From the NCBI RefSeq assembly GCF_001577835.2, contig NC_029516.1, positions 72,175,221 through 72,239,220 on the forward strand: a stretch of 64,000 nucleotides of DNA. Direction: 5' to 3'. Positions 12,290 through 24,800 of the stretch are shown here, one piece after another; position 1 is the first letter of the stretch, and the number at the start of each line of letters is the position of its first letter. This DNA is from Coturnix japonica (lineage: Eukaryota; Chordata; Aves; Galliformes; Phasianidae). The notes under the pieces were generated by a model. The model had not been told where the DNA came from. It made no database searches and saw only the letters and a list, made by a program, of their open reading frames with translations. The position numbers and the translations under genes were made by a program.

Positions 12290-13050
12290 CATCCCCTAAA
12301 TCCACCTTCCGAGCAGAACGGAAGCTCCCGCCTACTGACGGGTCCAGCAGCCCTCACAGCTCCCAGGCGGCAGTGAGGAAAAGCTGGCAGGGTTCCTTGC
12401 TTTCCAGCCACAAGCACCCTGCGACAAGCCGACGTCTGACCCCCGCTGATTAAGTTTGAGCCTCCCGAGATCGCAGCCAAGGCAAACAAGCGGATAAGGC
12501 CTGCGGCCCGCTACTCCGCACTGCCACATCAGCCATCGGCCGCTCTACCCAACACGGGCGGGGGGAGGAAGAGGGACGGTCTCCATGGCGGTATGCAGCC
12601 GCTCTACCCCCTACTTTGGATGGTCGGGAGGTAAGTACGTGTGTGCCGGGGGGCGGAACGGACACGGCGCCTCAGCGGGGGGAAAAGGGGGCGGGTAGCT
12701 GCAGGGCGCCTGCGCACGGGGGGCTCCGGTGGCTGAGCGGCACGGGGAGGTGAGTGATGGGGGTGGTGTGAGCGGCAGGGTCGGGCATTGGGCTTTCGAG
12801 GGTCGGCAGTTGTCGGTCCGCTCGGGGGGATGCGGTCCCATAGGCCGCCATGCAGAGCGGTGGGCTCGGGGGTGGTACCGCGGGGTGGGGGGCTGTGCCA
12901 CGAGTGTGCCCGCTCTGCCTGACCTTGTGATGGGAGATGGGTGCCTGGTGCTGCACCTCTCTGAAGCCTTCCCGCTGCTGAGAAGCCAATCTCATTCATT
13001 GCTCCGGCCGTGGATCCGGGGGCTCCAGGCATCGTGGATCCAAGAGGGGC
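12290..13050 (+). promoter_or_regulatory. B4GALT4: CpG island promoter of B4GALT4
   Basis: This GC- and CpG-rich block is the nearest upstream island to the B4GALT4 start codon and on the right strand. It holds two good plus-strand splice donors, 'ggtcgggag|gtaagtacg' at 12630/12631 and 'cacggggag|gtgagtgat' at 12749/12750, so alternative non-coding first exons are likely. A CCATGGCGG (YY1-like) motif lies near 12583. The first intron would be about 5.6 kb, reaching the acceptor before 18372. Confidence 0.65.
12590..12749 (+). other. B4GALT4: Putative non-coding first exon(s) of B4GALT4
   Basis: The exon(s) are inferred from two consensus donors in the CpG island, at 12630/12631 and 12749/12750. 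The transcription start is not defined by sequence alone. Splicing from either donor to the acceptor at 18371/18372 would give a 5' UTR upstream of the ATG at 18584. Confidence 0.45.
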
Positions 13051-16000
13051 AGCCTGGAGCCGGTGTGAGGAAGGAAGGGTGGGATTCCGAGCCGTGCTGC
13101 AGCTCTGCTGTGGTTAAAAACCTTGCAGGAGTCAGGGCTTTATAGCACCGTGGTGGGGGTAGTCTGTTGAAAAGGAGAATATCTGTATTTCCTGCTCACG
13201 CTGACTCGTCTGAAAGAGTTAATAGCAGAGGTCTCTTTTGTGGCTTTAGTATTTCTTTACACCCATTCTCTTTGCAGCTGAGGAAGTTCCCAAGGGACAG
13301 GCCAAGTTTAGGAGATCTCAGTTTTCACTGGAGAGGATTAGAGAGAAGAGAGGTGTCATTTAGCTGCAGTTGAGATGGCTGGAGTTAAGAACAAACAAGG
13401 AAACGCAGACTTCAGGATCCGTTTTCATTCTTGAAATATTTATTCTTTGTTTTTTTTATGAGTAAGGTGGGTAGTTAAGGTGCCTTTTCTAAAGGATTCA
13501 GTTCTCTGCAACTCATAGTTGGTTAACAGTTCTGCAAGTCTTTATTGTTAATGATTGGATCTCAGCTGCCTAAAAGTGTGGCTTGTGGATTTCCTTTTGT
13601 TTGCTTATCACTCTTCAACTTAAACCTTTTCCCAATCCTCCTTTGTGCTGAAGTATCTCCCTTTTCTTCCAGTGCTTTAAATACTCCTGAGAAGCATTTT
13701 CTTTAAGTGGGATAGGTCACGGTTTTGATTTATGTAGGTATTTCCTGGTTGGTTCTGTAACAGCTGTATTTCATTTTCACAAATACCTTTCTGCTTAGTG
13801 CTGAGATATTTGGTCCTTCAGCTTCTCCTGCTCTCTGGTTTGAGTTGCCATGTTATTCTTTTAAGTGAGTCCGAAGAAAAACTCGAAGCTGAGGAGCGCT
13901 TGATTTCGGCTTGTATTATGTGATCTTGAATCTAGGTTGCACCAGAGCTTGAAGTTGGCTGGAAGTGATGAAGTGTGTCTGAACGACCTAAAAACATGCG
14001 ATTTTTAAATGATAGTAGAATTTCAGGCTCTGACATCGCTGGGGTGTCTGCAGTGCTGAACTTCTGTTCCCCTCTGCTCTACCTCAGCCTTCAGTCTTGC
14101 AGCTGATTTTTATTCATCAGCGAGACGGGAGGGTGAGACCTGCAAGGTAATGAGGAAGTGAAGGATTGGAACAGCCACTGAGTTAAGTGTTGTTTCCCCA
14201 CCCACACCTGACCTCCTCTTGCTCTTGGAGAGGGCCGGAGCGTGGCTGCTGTTTGTACAATGAGGCAGAAGGAGTCAACAGTATCATTTCTCACCTTTAG
14301 CTCTCCTTGCTCTCAGGCAAGATCAGGTGTGAGGTATGGCAGAGGGCTGAGTAAATGATGGGAGGAATAACAGTGTGCTCTCTCTAACTGCCTGGAGTTT
14401 TACTGTGCTGTTTGTTCTAAAGGTGTGATAGTGTCTTGTTTGCGTCTTGATTTATAGGAATACCATCATAAGGGTTTAGAATTACTCATGCAAGCAGCTG
14501 GAATACAATGGCTTTTTCGTAACTCAAAGTAGAACTGCTGAAGCACTTCTTAATTCTCTTGAATGCTGGCCCAGTTCACAACGCTCCAGGAGGATGTGAA
14601 TTAGAGCTCTTACACTGTACATCCGAAACTTAATCTTTACCTTCCTCTTATGAGATCCCCGTATTAGCAGAGGTCTGTTGCACCGTGTGCATTTTTAGAG
14701 TATTCCACTGATGGGAGAGGTGCTTTTAAGCTTTGCTGTCTCTCTAAAAAGATATGTTTGTGGTAAGCAGTAGGGTAGGTAATTAGAGGGTGTACCAGGT
14801 CTGATTTCTGTCCGCTTTGCTGCACTCAGTCTTGGGGTCAGTGGTTTCAGTAGGAGTGGTGTAACAAGGGAAGCGATTCATAAACGTGTTTCTTGGCACG
14901 GAGAGGTCAGACTGCGTTTTCTAGAGTAAAATCAGAGCTCATTATGTTTTAGGAAAGCAAAAACTTCACCGAAGTATTTGAATAGCACTGAATCACTTGG
15001 CCGTGCTTAGCTTAGCGGTAAGGTTGGGTTGCTCACAGCAAAGGCCATCTCAGGAATTAGCATGAGAAGATCATGGTCAGTTACTATTCGTTGTTTTGTT
15101 TCTGTCCTCCTTTGTTTATAATCATTAGTTTGTATATAATCATCCTCCTAAAGTAAGTGTTCCCATTTAACAGAGAGCTGCCTCCTGACCTTCGCAGTGG
15201 GAAGGCTTACTGTACCATAATACTAAAGGTATACTATATATATATATATAGTATACTAGGTTATACTAGGTTACTGAAACAAGATTTTCCCCTTATGTTG
15301 GAGCACTGCTCCTGGCCTGCTGCTCAGTCCAGATGTGCCTGAGTACCCCCATACTGGTCCTGCCATGCCTTGGGGCCAGCAGTGAGGCTGCCTTCCCTTG
15401 CTGGCATGTGAGCTGTGGGAGGGGCCTGTGGGGCAGCACTGTGGGGCCTCTGTATAGCCAGGGACAAGCTGGATGTGTTGGCTTTTTGTTTTTTAAAGTC
15501 ATTCTGTGAGTTTTGAGCTCACTCTTTCCTGCAGCGTATGAAAGGTAACAGAGGTCTCTTTATGGTGTGGGGTTTCCTGGCTGGAAAGTGCCTGTCACTT
15601 GCACGGGGCTCTCCATACTTCTAGCAGTGACTGCTCTACAGGAAGGAAAGATGTGGCAGCAGCAGCAACAGTGAGTGTTTAATATGCTTGCTTCCTTTGG
15701 CTTGAAATCATGGAAAGTGGATAACAGTGTGGAATAGGTGTTTGATTGAGGGCTGTGTTTGCAGTGGGGAAAAACATCTCACAACTTTACCATTATTCAG
15801 GGCTGCCAGTGCTTCCCTCAATAGGAAGAGGAATAGGATTAAACAAGTACTGTAGAAAAGGGGTGTTAAAATCTATTAGCTTAAAGCCTAACTGAAAAGC
15901 TCAGCTGCGAAAATGAAAGAGATGCCTGCGAAAGGAGCGGCTTTATGCTCTTGAAAGCATGAGGACTTGATCCGTTTTGCATAGAGAAGCCGATGATGTG

Positions 16001-18371
16001 CAGTGCTTCTTCTAGGTTGTCAGCTGTAAGGGGTTTAATTCTCTCTGCTTACCCACTGCTGCTATTGATTTTGGCCTGGATGAAATAGCAAATGATAGTC
16101 TGCGTATCTGATCATTGCAATTCCAGGGGACTTTGGTTGTGCGTCGTTTCCTGCTTGAACTTGAAGGAGTTTTTAAAATCAGACTAAAACTTCTCCCTGG
16201 AGCTCTTCTGTGGATATTCTATAGAGGATGAATAGTGTTAAATATGCACAGTGGGAAAAAAAAGGTGGGCAGCAAGTGTATTCTTGCTGTTTGGTTATTA
16301 AAGAAAGGCTTAGCAGTATGAACAGCTGTGTCAATCTAAACATCAGTATAGTTCTCATGGTGATTTTTCTTATTGGAGTGTGGAAAACAAGCGTTTAATG
16401 AGGTTTTTATCAAGCCCAGTTGCATATCAGTTTGTTTGTTTCTGTCACTGATGCCTAGAGCAGGGCTGCCACAGATCCTCTTCCTGGGGGTTTTGTCTAG
16501 GAGGAAAACAGCTTTTAGTCTAGAGTTTCTGTCTCACAACTTGGTGAATGATGGCTTCTATCAGGCTGTTAGGAAAACGTTTACCTTGTATGGGCAGACT
16601 GACCTTGGAGCATGGATATTAGGAGCCAGCTTGTGCCTGCGTTGCTCATTTGCTCCCGAAGCTCATAGGCAAGCTGCAGAGCACAGGGGCAGCTTTTTAA
16701 CCTTGAGTCCTGCAGTGCTGTGCACCTGTAGCCAGCTGCAATGCTCTCAGCTCAGTTTGGTTCTGCTTCACTGAAAGACGTCATTTCACAAGAGGAAAGT
16801 TGCACTTCAGGTTTCTGTGAAAGTTTTGGATTCCTTTAATGAAGGTCAGAGGTAGCTCTTATTTTATTAAGCGTATCCCATTAGCAGTGACTTGGTGGCC
16901 GTGTTACAGCTCTGGGCTTTCATACCACTTCTCTTCACATGGCCTTTTAACGCTGGGCCTTGGGATTGACTTCTTCTTACAAAGGCAGATCTCCAGTGTT
17001 CTCAAGGCTGGATTAGCTGCTGTACTTAACAACCCAGGCACACCAATCTATCAGGCTCGCTGGTGAAAGATTGCTTTTTCAAAGCAAGCTCTGTTTTAAT
17101 AAGTAGAACAAAATGTGAAAAGCCCATAGCGTAGAACAGTAAAACAACGTACATGGGAGAGGCAGTGGTTAAATTTTACTTACACGTCTCTGGAATGCAG
17201 CGTTTTATTATCAGACTTCTTGCTTGTCCTTTTATTTGACTTTACAGTCATCTGTGACTTGGGTGGGTGTCATAAAAATGCCAGCTGGCACAGAGATGGA
17301 CAGTCTTCATTTTAGCTGTGCCCCCTGTCGTTTCAGTGGTGATACGCAGTGAGACATCAGAATAAGGGGTTGTTGCTTCCTCAGTCACTGCAGTGATGGA
17401 AATTGAAATGACCAAGCTGAAATCAGGATGAAGCTGCAGTGTAGAATCACTTGTGCCACGCAGCAGTCTCTCTCTGGCATCTCTCTGGCATTAGCTAATG
17501 AAAGCTAATTAGGGAGTGACGATTGGGTGATAGAAATGCACTGATGTTTCAGTGAGCAGTATTTGAAAACAGATATGACTGTTTTCTGCTCATTAGTCAA
17601 GCTTGGAACTGGAATTCCTTAATGTGTATCAATACAGTATTTCTGCTGTCACCTCTCAGGGCTTCATGGCTGCAATTAATTGTATTATAGCATGTCTGCC
17701 AACAAGGCTTAGCAAGATATAGGAAGTAAAACAGACCTCCAGACCTACCTCAGTGTTTATTTGTTTTCCAGAGCTGATACTTGTAGGTTCTTGGCAGTGT
17801 GATTATAGTAATCTTAGTGGAGGGAAGGGTCTGTTTTAGCCTTTGGTTTTCAAATATTCTGAACTATCGGGTTAGAAGAAGCGCCGTGTATTTAAGGGTG
17901 CTTCAGGATCATTGGAGATGCACGCGTTGGATTTGCAGCTGTGCTGGTACCTTCAGAATGCGTTGTAGCCAGTGCAGCTGTGTTAGTTTTGGTAAAAATA
18001 GACTAAAGCCTGTGTATTGCCAAGAACTGCACGCAGACATAACATGGGGTAGCTGTTGCACTTTCTGATCTTAAAATAACAAACACACACCAACAATAAA
18101 AGCCAGACAGAATAGGGGTGGGGAACAACGCAGAAGAGCCATTTGCTTAAAGTCATGCAGCTGGTTGTGGTTCAGCTTGGACCAAAGTTCAGTTGTTGAT
18201 CCCTTTGTTCGTAGCTGCTTTTCCTTTCGTATTTTGGTGCTTTCATATTTGGCTTGTATTTCTGATATCACTCCCTGTCTTGCCATAAGCTCTTTCCATG
18301 AAGTTCAAAGGTGCAGCAGCGGAGGGCAATAGAAACTAACACTCCTTCCTTTTTTCTTCTCTTTGGTCCAG
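13051..18371 (+). other. B4GALT4: Putative first intron of B4GALT4
   Basis: I recognise no exon or interspersed repeat here. It contains a perfect 28-base AT-rich palindrome at 15229-15256. The intron ends in 'ctctttggtccag' before 18372. Confidence 0.45.
15229..15256. repeat. Perfect 28-bp TA-rich palindrome
   Basis: The sequence reads gtatac, then alternating TA, then gtatac. The two 14-base halves are exact reverse complements. It can form a cruciform or hairpin and is probably a TA microsatellite with mirrored flanks. Confidence 0.9.
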
Positions 18372-18860
18372 GTTAAGTCATGTTTTCTGACACTCAAAGA
18401 ACAATCAGCACTGCAGTCCCATGAATCACAGAACCACATGAAGAGCAGCTGCCCTCTCTACTTCCAGCTTCCCTTCTTTACTGTAACCTTCTTGGGACCT
18501 TTGGCTTCTTCCCTACTGAGTACACGGTGGGAGACCCACTGTGGGATCTGGGGGAGGAAGCACTTGGCTGATCAGAGGGAGCGATGGCCTTAAGCTTGTA
18601 TGTATTTCACTTCTTCAATAAGTTCAAAGTGCTCCTGCTTGTCACTGTGTGTTTGATGGTGCTATGGGCTGCATTCAGTTACTTTGTGGATTCTGGACAG
18701 ACAATTCCTAAACTTAAGAGTGTTGGGGAGCATTTTGGAAAGATAATCAGCTTGGAGGAGGAAGAGGACAGTCAAAATGAAGAAAAGATGAAGTTAACTG
18801 AAGAAGTTCCTACAACAAAGCCACCTCAGGGTCCCTGTCCAGCTCTGTCTCCATACCTGC
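18372..18860 (+). CDS. B4GALT4: B4GALT4 exon with start codon
   Basis: The acceptor is 'ctttggtccag' before 18372 and the donor is 'acctgc|gtaagt'. Coding starts at 18584 (gagcgATGG, a good initiation context) and covers residues 1-92, split after one base of Arg93. It encodes a short cytosolic tail, the membrane anchor and an acidic stem rich in Glu and Lys. Confidence 0.93.
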
Positions 18861-21800
18861 GTAAGTGACATGGATTTCCTCTCCCTTCTAACAACTTATA
18901 TGAAGTAACTTGTGTCCAATTTGGTATGGCCTGCTTAATGTTAATACTGATAACTCACAGCCATGTTAATGCTGATAACTCACAGCACTGCAGCCCTTTT
19001 GTGCACTGATTGTATTTACCTTCATCATTGCCTGGCATGTGTTCTGAGCAAACCCCTCTACCCTATTGCTCTTTAATCACTACTCTGTCATCAGTTTAGC
19101 GAAACACTCAGTACAGTCTCTTCCTGCTGCCCACGTAATATTCTTCTTGTACTGTCTTTCTCTTGGACAGCCAAGGAAACAAATTGTGGCTTAAATCTGG
19201 GTTTCTTTTGCTGAACTTTATTAGGTGACTGGACTGTAGCCACAACCAATAAGCTTTCCTAATTTGTTTCCGTACTTTTCCTACAGGAGGTGCCAGCAAA
19301 CTGACCTTCAGTCCATCTCTCACACTTGAAGAAGTACAAAAGGAGAACCCTCAGGTGGCCGAGGGCCGGTATCACCCTACAGAGTGTTCAGCATTGCAGC
19401 GTGTGGCCATCCTCATCCCGCACCGCAACCGCGAGAGGCATCTGATGTACCTCCTGGAGTACCTGCACCCATTCCTGCAGAGGCAGCAGTTGGAATATGG
19501 CATCTACGTTATCCACCAGGTGGGGCAGTTCTGCAGAGGGTGGGGAGGATGCCTCCACTCAGTGATCCTTAGAGCTGTGTGCTGCCACCTCCACCATCTA
19601 GCACCACTCCTGAGCCTGCTTGCCATGCTTCTGCTTGTTGAGGGACACAGTGGCAGCTTGCAGCCATTGTTTGTAGTGCTACAGAATCTCAGCTGCTGGT
19701 AGAAAAGCAGGGCAATATTAAGAAGCAATGTCTTTAGCCAGCGTTCATTTCTCAGCCTAAGCTTACTGTTTCAGTTAGTATTCAAGGTAAGCATCTTGCA
19801 GTACTGGTCCAACTGTCGTGCTTGCAGCTAGGCTGACATGCTGTCTGTCTTTAAACGTGGAGCTGTTTGTATCTAGCTCTTCTCTCCCATCTGCTTACTG
19901 GTTGTCATGCTTAGCAAGCAGCACATGTCCTGCAGTTGTACTTCTGTCTCAAACTAAGCACACCGGTTCCCACTTGTGTGTGCTTTGTGGGAAGAAACAA
20001 TCGTGGCAGATTGTTTAGTTCCTGAAAGAGTAATTCCCTATTTAGCATTCTTTTAAGCTCTGCAGAGTCAGTGGCTAATATGTGAGCATATAGACCTGTG
20101 CCAAGTTGACTTTTAATGTTCTTGTCACATTAGCTAAAAGCAATACAGATTTCTCTTTTGTAATGTGTTGTTTTCTTGATTTCTTTTTAATTGTACTTAC
20201 TTTGATTCTAAACAGATTTTACAGGCAGCAGGAAACAGAAGAGGGGGGAGGGATAAATTAGTATAGTTTCCCTTCTCCTCTACTTAAAGAGGATGGACTT
20301 GAGCCCATTTTAGGTGAAAGCTTACATTTTTGCTCAGTTATATGGCAGGATCTACTTTTAGTAGGATTGTGCCATTCCTTTATTATTTAGAGTTGCCATG
20401 TGGCTGCCTCTAGAGTGGAAAAGTGAGGGTTTTCCTGCATTAGTGCGTACTGTCATTGTACTGAGTGGCTGTAGCTCGCCAAGCACTGTGGCTGATAGTT
20501 GGGAGAATGGACGTACTTTCTTCATTTACTGAACATATAGAATCACAGAATATCCTGAACTAAAAGGGACCTACAGGGATCATCAAGTTCAACTCCTGAA
20601 TTGCTCCAGCAATTAGCGAGGCTGGATGGGGAGGTGTTAAGGAACAAGGTGTGTGAGGATGCTGTGCTTGTCCTGGAGCAGACATGCAGCAATGCCCGAA
20701 GCATCCCCCTGGATCGCTGCTTAGTGGCACACATCACCTATCATACAGTCCTACAGATGTCCTTCCACACACATCCCATTGGCCAAGAGCTGGTGGATCC
20801 AGCAGCTCTGGCCTCATGACCCTACAGCTTTGTGCCAGAGCCTTGCTCCCCTGGAATCCACCAGGCAAGCAGCACACGTGAGGTGAAGGCAGGCAGTCGT
20901 CTTGTTAGCAGAAAGAAATAGAAAAGTCTGAAGGTTTTGTCTGATGCGAGCAGCAGTGCCAAGTCTAGACTTACTTGGATGACTGTTATCTCTTGCTTGT
21001 CTTTCACTGTGGGTAGGCACACCCCAGTGCTGGAAGGTGAATCCAGCCAAAACACCCATTTATGGCAAACCTGTTTTTACCCTGTCTGTGATGTCTCCAG
21101 TTGCTTTATGCATCTTGTGGGAAAGAAATAGATAAGACCAGGATTTAACCATAAGCAGAGCTTGCAGCCTAATCATTAGGTTATAGGCTGGAGTTAAAAA
21201 GGAAGACTTGCATTTTATTTCCCACTCTGCCACCTACTGTACAGCTTAAGGAAATACAGAACTTCTTAAGCACTGCTGTTGTTTAAACTAAGGATACATA
21301 TTTGTTATGTAGCTTTGTTTATGGATACATCTTTGATACGTAGCTTGATGGAGTAACTGGGCGGAAGCAGCAATAATAGTGGGATTACACTGTGGGTAAC
21401 ACACATACTTCTGGTGGCCCCACAGCCGTAGACTTTCCTGTCCCTACCCGTGCAAAGGCTTAAGAAACACTGCTTCATTGGCTCTGATGCTGTATCTAAT
21501 GTTACAGTTGTTCTTCACACAGTTATTGATCCAAAGACCATGGAACACAAATGTGGTTGTCAACTGTGTGATTAGAAGAAAAGCCTGAGAACAGATCTAG
21601 TTAACGCATTTTGTAGTTGACACATTTGTGAGGGCTTTTTCTGTTCCTCTGCACAGGCTGGCAGCACCAAATTTAATCGAGCTAAACTGCTGAACGTGGG
21701 ATACTTAGAGGCCCTAAAAGAAGAGAACTGGGACTGTTTCATTTTCCACGATGTGGATCTGGTGCCAGAGAACGACTTCAATATTTACATGTGTGACAGA

Positions 21801-24800
21801 CAACCAAAGCACCTTGTAGTTGGCCGGAACAGTACTGGATACAGGTAGGAAACCATCAATGTGAAAAGAACAATCTGAAAGTGCCAGGTACCTGATAATG
21901 TCCCTCTTAGCAAGCTGTATAGTTGAGTGCTTCCTTTCATCTGACACTGCTTTCTGGTGGTAATGCTCCCCCCCTCTGGAGTGCTTTCTAACAGATGTTC
22001 ACACAGATATCTTTGAAGATAGCCCTGTGATCACCCATAAGAACGGTCATTCCGGGGGTATTGTGAGAGGAAAGCAGCATACCACAGACCTTATGTCTAA
22101 GCTAGAAATATATCTGCATTCTCTTGGTTCTGTGGCTTGACAGTATGATCTTAGGATTGTGCTAATAAAAATTGCCACTTACCTTTTGTTGTTGGAGAGG
22201 TAACTTCTGCTATTGAGAGCTGTACAAGCATGAGAATCTGCCAGGCACGAGGGCTGTCACTTAATTATCCACCTTTACAACATCTAATATGGCACTGTTC
22301 TGGTTTTAAATCGATCTCTTAAATGCTTCTGTGATGTAAATAATTAAAAACAAAAAGTCAAGTTCAGTTCACCTTAGAGGAAAAAAGGCTCGTGATCTTG
22401 GTGAATTTAATGACTAGAGTGGTTTCATTCATTGAATGTGTTTCTTTCAAGATTCACCTCTTAATGCTGTGTCAGTCTAAATATTAATCAGAAGTGGGTT
22501 TTACAAAAGCTGATTGCAAGCACTTTGAAGTAAAGGTCTGCTTCACCTCTGGGTTTCCTTGACTAAATGCATGATAAAGGAGAACTCATATGTTCCCTCT
22601 CAACAGAATAATATTCACTTTCCAGCTGGATGACAGTCATTAGTGGTGTATGTACCCTGCGGCCAATATAGGGAATGATTCTGCTTAACATATTTGCTTC
22701 TGCTTCAATACCTGAAGGGAACTTACACCCAGGAGGGGAGTAAACTCTTGGAAAGGGCTGACAATAGCAGGACACGGGGAAATGGTTTTAAGTTAAAAGA
22801 GGGAAGATTTAGGTTGGATGTTAGGGGGAAGTTCTTCACTAGGAGAGTGGTGAGGCCCTGGAACAGGCTGCCCAGGGAGGTTGTGGATGCCCCGTCCTTG
22901 GAGGTGTTCAAGACCAGGTTGGACGGGGCCCTGGGCAACCTGATCTAGTAAATGTGTATGTTTGGTGGCCCTGCCAGACAGGGGGATTGGAACTACATGA
23001 TCCTTGAGGTCCCTTCCAACCCGGGTCATTCTGTGATTCTGTGATAACATCTTCATCACTGGCCTGAGGATAAAGGCAAAAAGCATCTTCAGCAAGTTGG
23101 AAGAAGATAGGAAGCTTGGAGGAGGGATGGTCAGTACATTCGGGCTGTTAAGGGGGGGTATCCTCAGCAGTCTGAGGCAGCACTTGTTGCTCTCTATTGG
23201 TGAGAAGATACTGGAGTGCCCCGTCTAGCTCTGTGCTCCCTGGTATAATTGAGATGTGGACTACTGGAGTGAGACCATGAAGAAAATCAAGGAACTGGAG
23301 CATCTGACTTGTAGAGAGGCAGAGAGTTGGTGCCGTGGCAGCTCGAGAGAGATCCTACCAATGTATTTAAGCATTTGGTGAAAGGTAAAGCCAGACTCTT
23401 CTTAGCAAAAGGCAAGAGACGATGGATGGAAACTAAAGTACAGGAAATTTAATTTAAATGGAAGACAACCCATTTTTACTTTGGAAGGTGATCAGACACT
23501 GGTACCGGCTGCACAGAGTGGTTATGGCATCTCTGTTCTAGGAGATGCTCAAAACCCAGGCGGACCAGATTCTCAGCAACTTACTCTGTAGCAAGCTGCT
23601 CCTGTGATGGGAATAGAAGTCAGCCAGCCTCAGAGAAAAAACAGTGTCTTTTTTTTTGTCTTTAACAGATTCATGGTAAACCAGAAATAGTGCTGAACGC
23701 TGCTCCTTTGCCAGCTCTGCCAATGTGTTCATCTGTTTAGGTTTGTGCACTTTTGGGAATCAAAGTGCAATCTGCAGCCACTTGCACAATGCCTCTGAGG
23801 CTGGAAGTGGCAAATTAGCAGTAGTAGTCTTGCAATGCTTATCTTAAGGGCCAAGAAAGTGGAGGGTGCCATAAAAAGTAATTATCAGAATGGTGTAAGA
23901 TAAACGTGGTATATAATTACCTTTTTAAAGTAGATGCAGTTTCCTGGACAAGGACAGTAGAAATTAAACTTAAGTTATGTTGTAAAGCAGCTTGCACTGT
24001 ATCCCACCTTGAAACTGCTCTTGCCTTGAGCTGAATTCCCATAGCACGTGCTCCCTGTCACATATGGTCTGTTTTCTTTTCAAGGTTGTGCGATTCAGCT
24101 TTAAGGTAGTCAGTAGCTTGTTGTTGTTAAAGCAAAGGAGCAGCTCTTGTTCCTTCTGCTATATTGCTTTGCGTTGTTCCTTTCCTACTTGTCAGGGTTC
24201 TTGAGGAGAAGAGCCTTTTTGATTAGCAAGGGGAGGTGTATAATGAAACTTTAATTAAGAAAGCTCCATTCTTTCAGTTGGAGAGCTCTTCTGGCCTAAA
24301 GCAAATCACTGTCTTCTAGTGGAAAGAGTAAGAGGACAGGACCTACATCATAGGTTTGTGCATCGTGAACTTTGTAAGAGACAGGTCTAGATCAAGAGTT
24401 TCCACGTGGTATTTTCATTGTTGGTATAAGTCAACCTTTTAATTCTTCACTTTCTCTTCCTGTGTACTTCTAGGTTACGTTACCAGGGATATTTCGGAGG
24501 TGTAACAGCTCTAACAAGAGACCAGTTTTCCAAGGTGAATGGATTCTCTAACAACTATTGGGGTTGGGGTGGAGAAGATGACGACCTTCGAATCAGGTAA
24601 AAAGGCAGCTAGATGGAAAATGGGTGTTAGAAGGGGAGGAGCTGGGTTCAAAAAATAAGTAAAAGCAGCGAGACTTCAACCTGGCCTTCAAAAGTGAAAC
24701 GCTACAGGATTCTCGAACCCTGAAACAGTATTGCTGTATTGGGATTTGGAGTGTGAAGATGTAGTTCTGTGTATGTCTTCAGAAAGATTAGGCAAATCTA

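Noticed and set aside
15231-15250. TATATATA run as a TATA box
   Set aside because: It is part of a symmetrical TA repeat inside an intron, with no initiator or exon downstream.
22694-22948. Plus-strand 84-codon frame containing [17 protein letters not shown]
   Set aside because: This is the C-terminal remnant of the CR1 polymerase inside a LINE tail, not a host gene.
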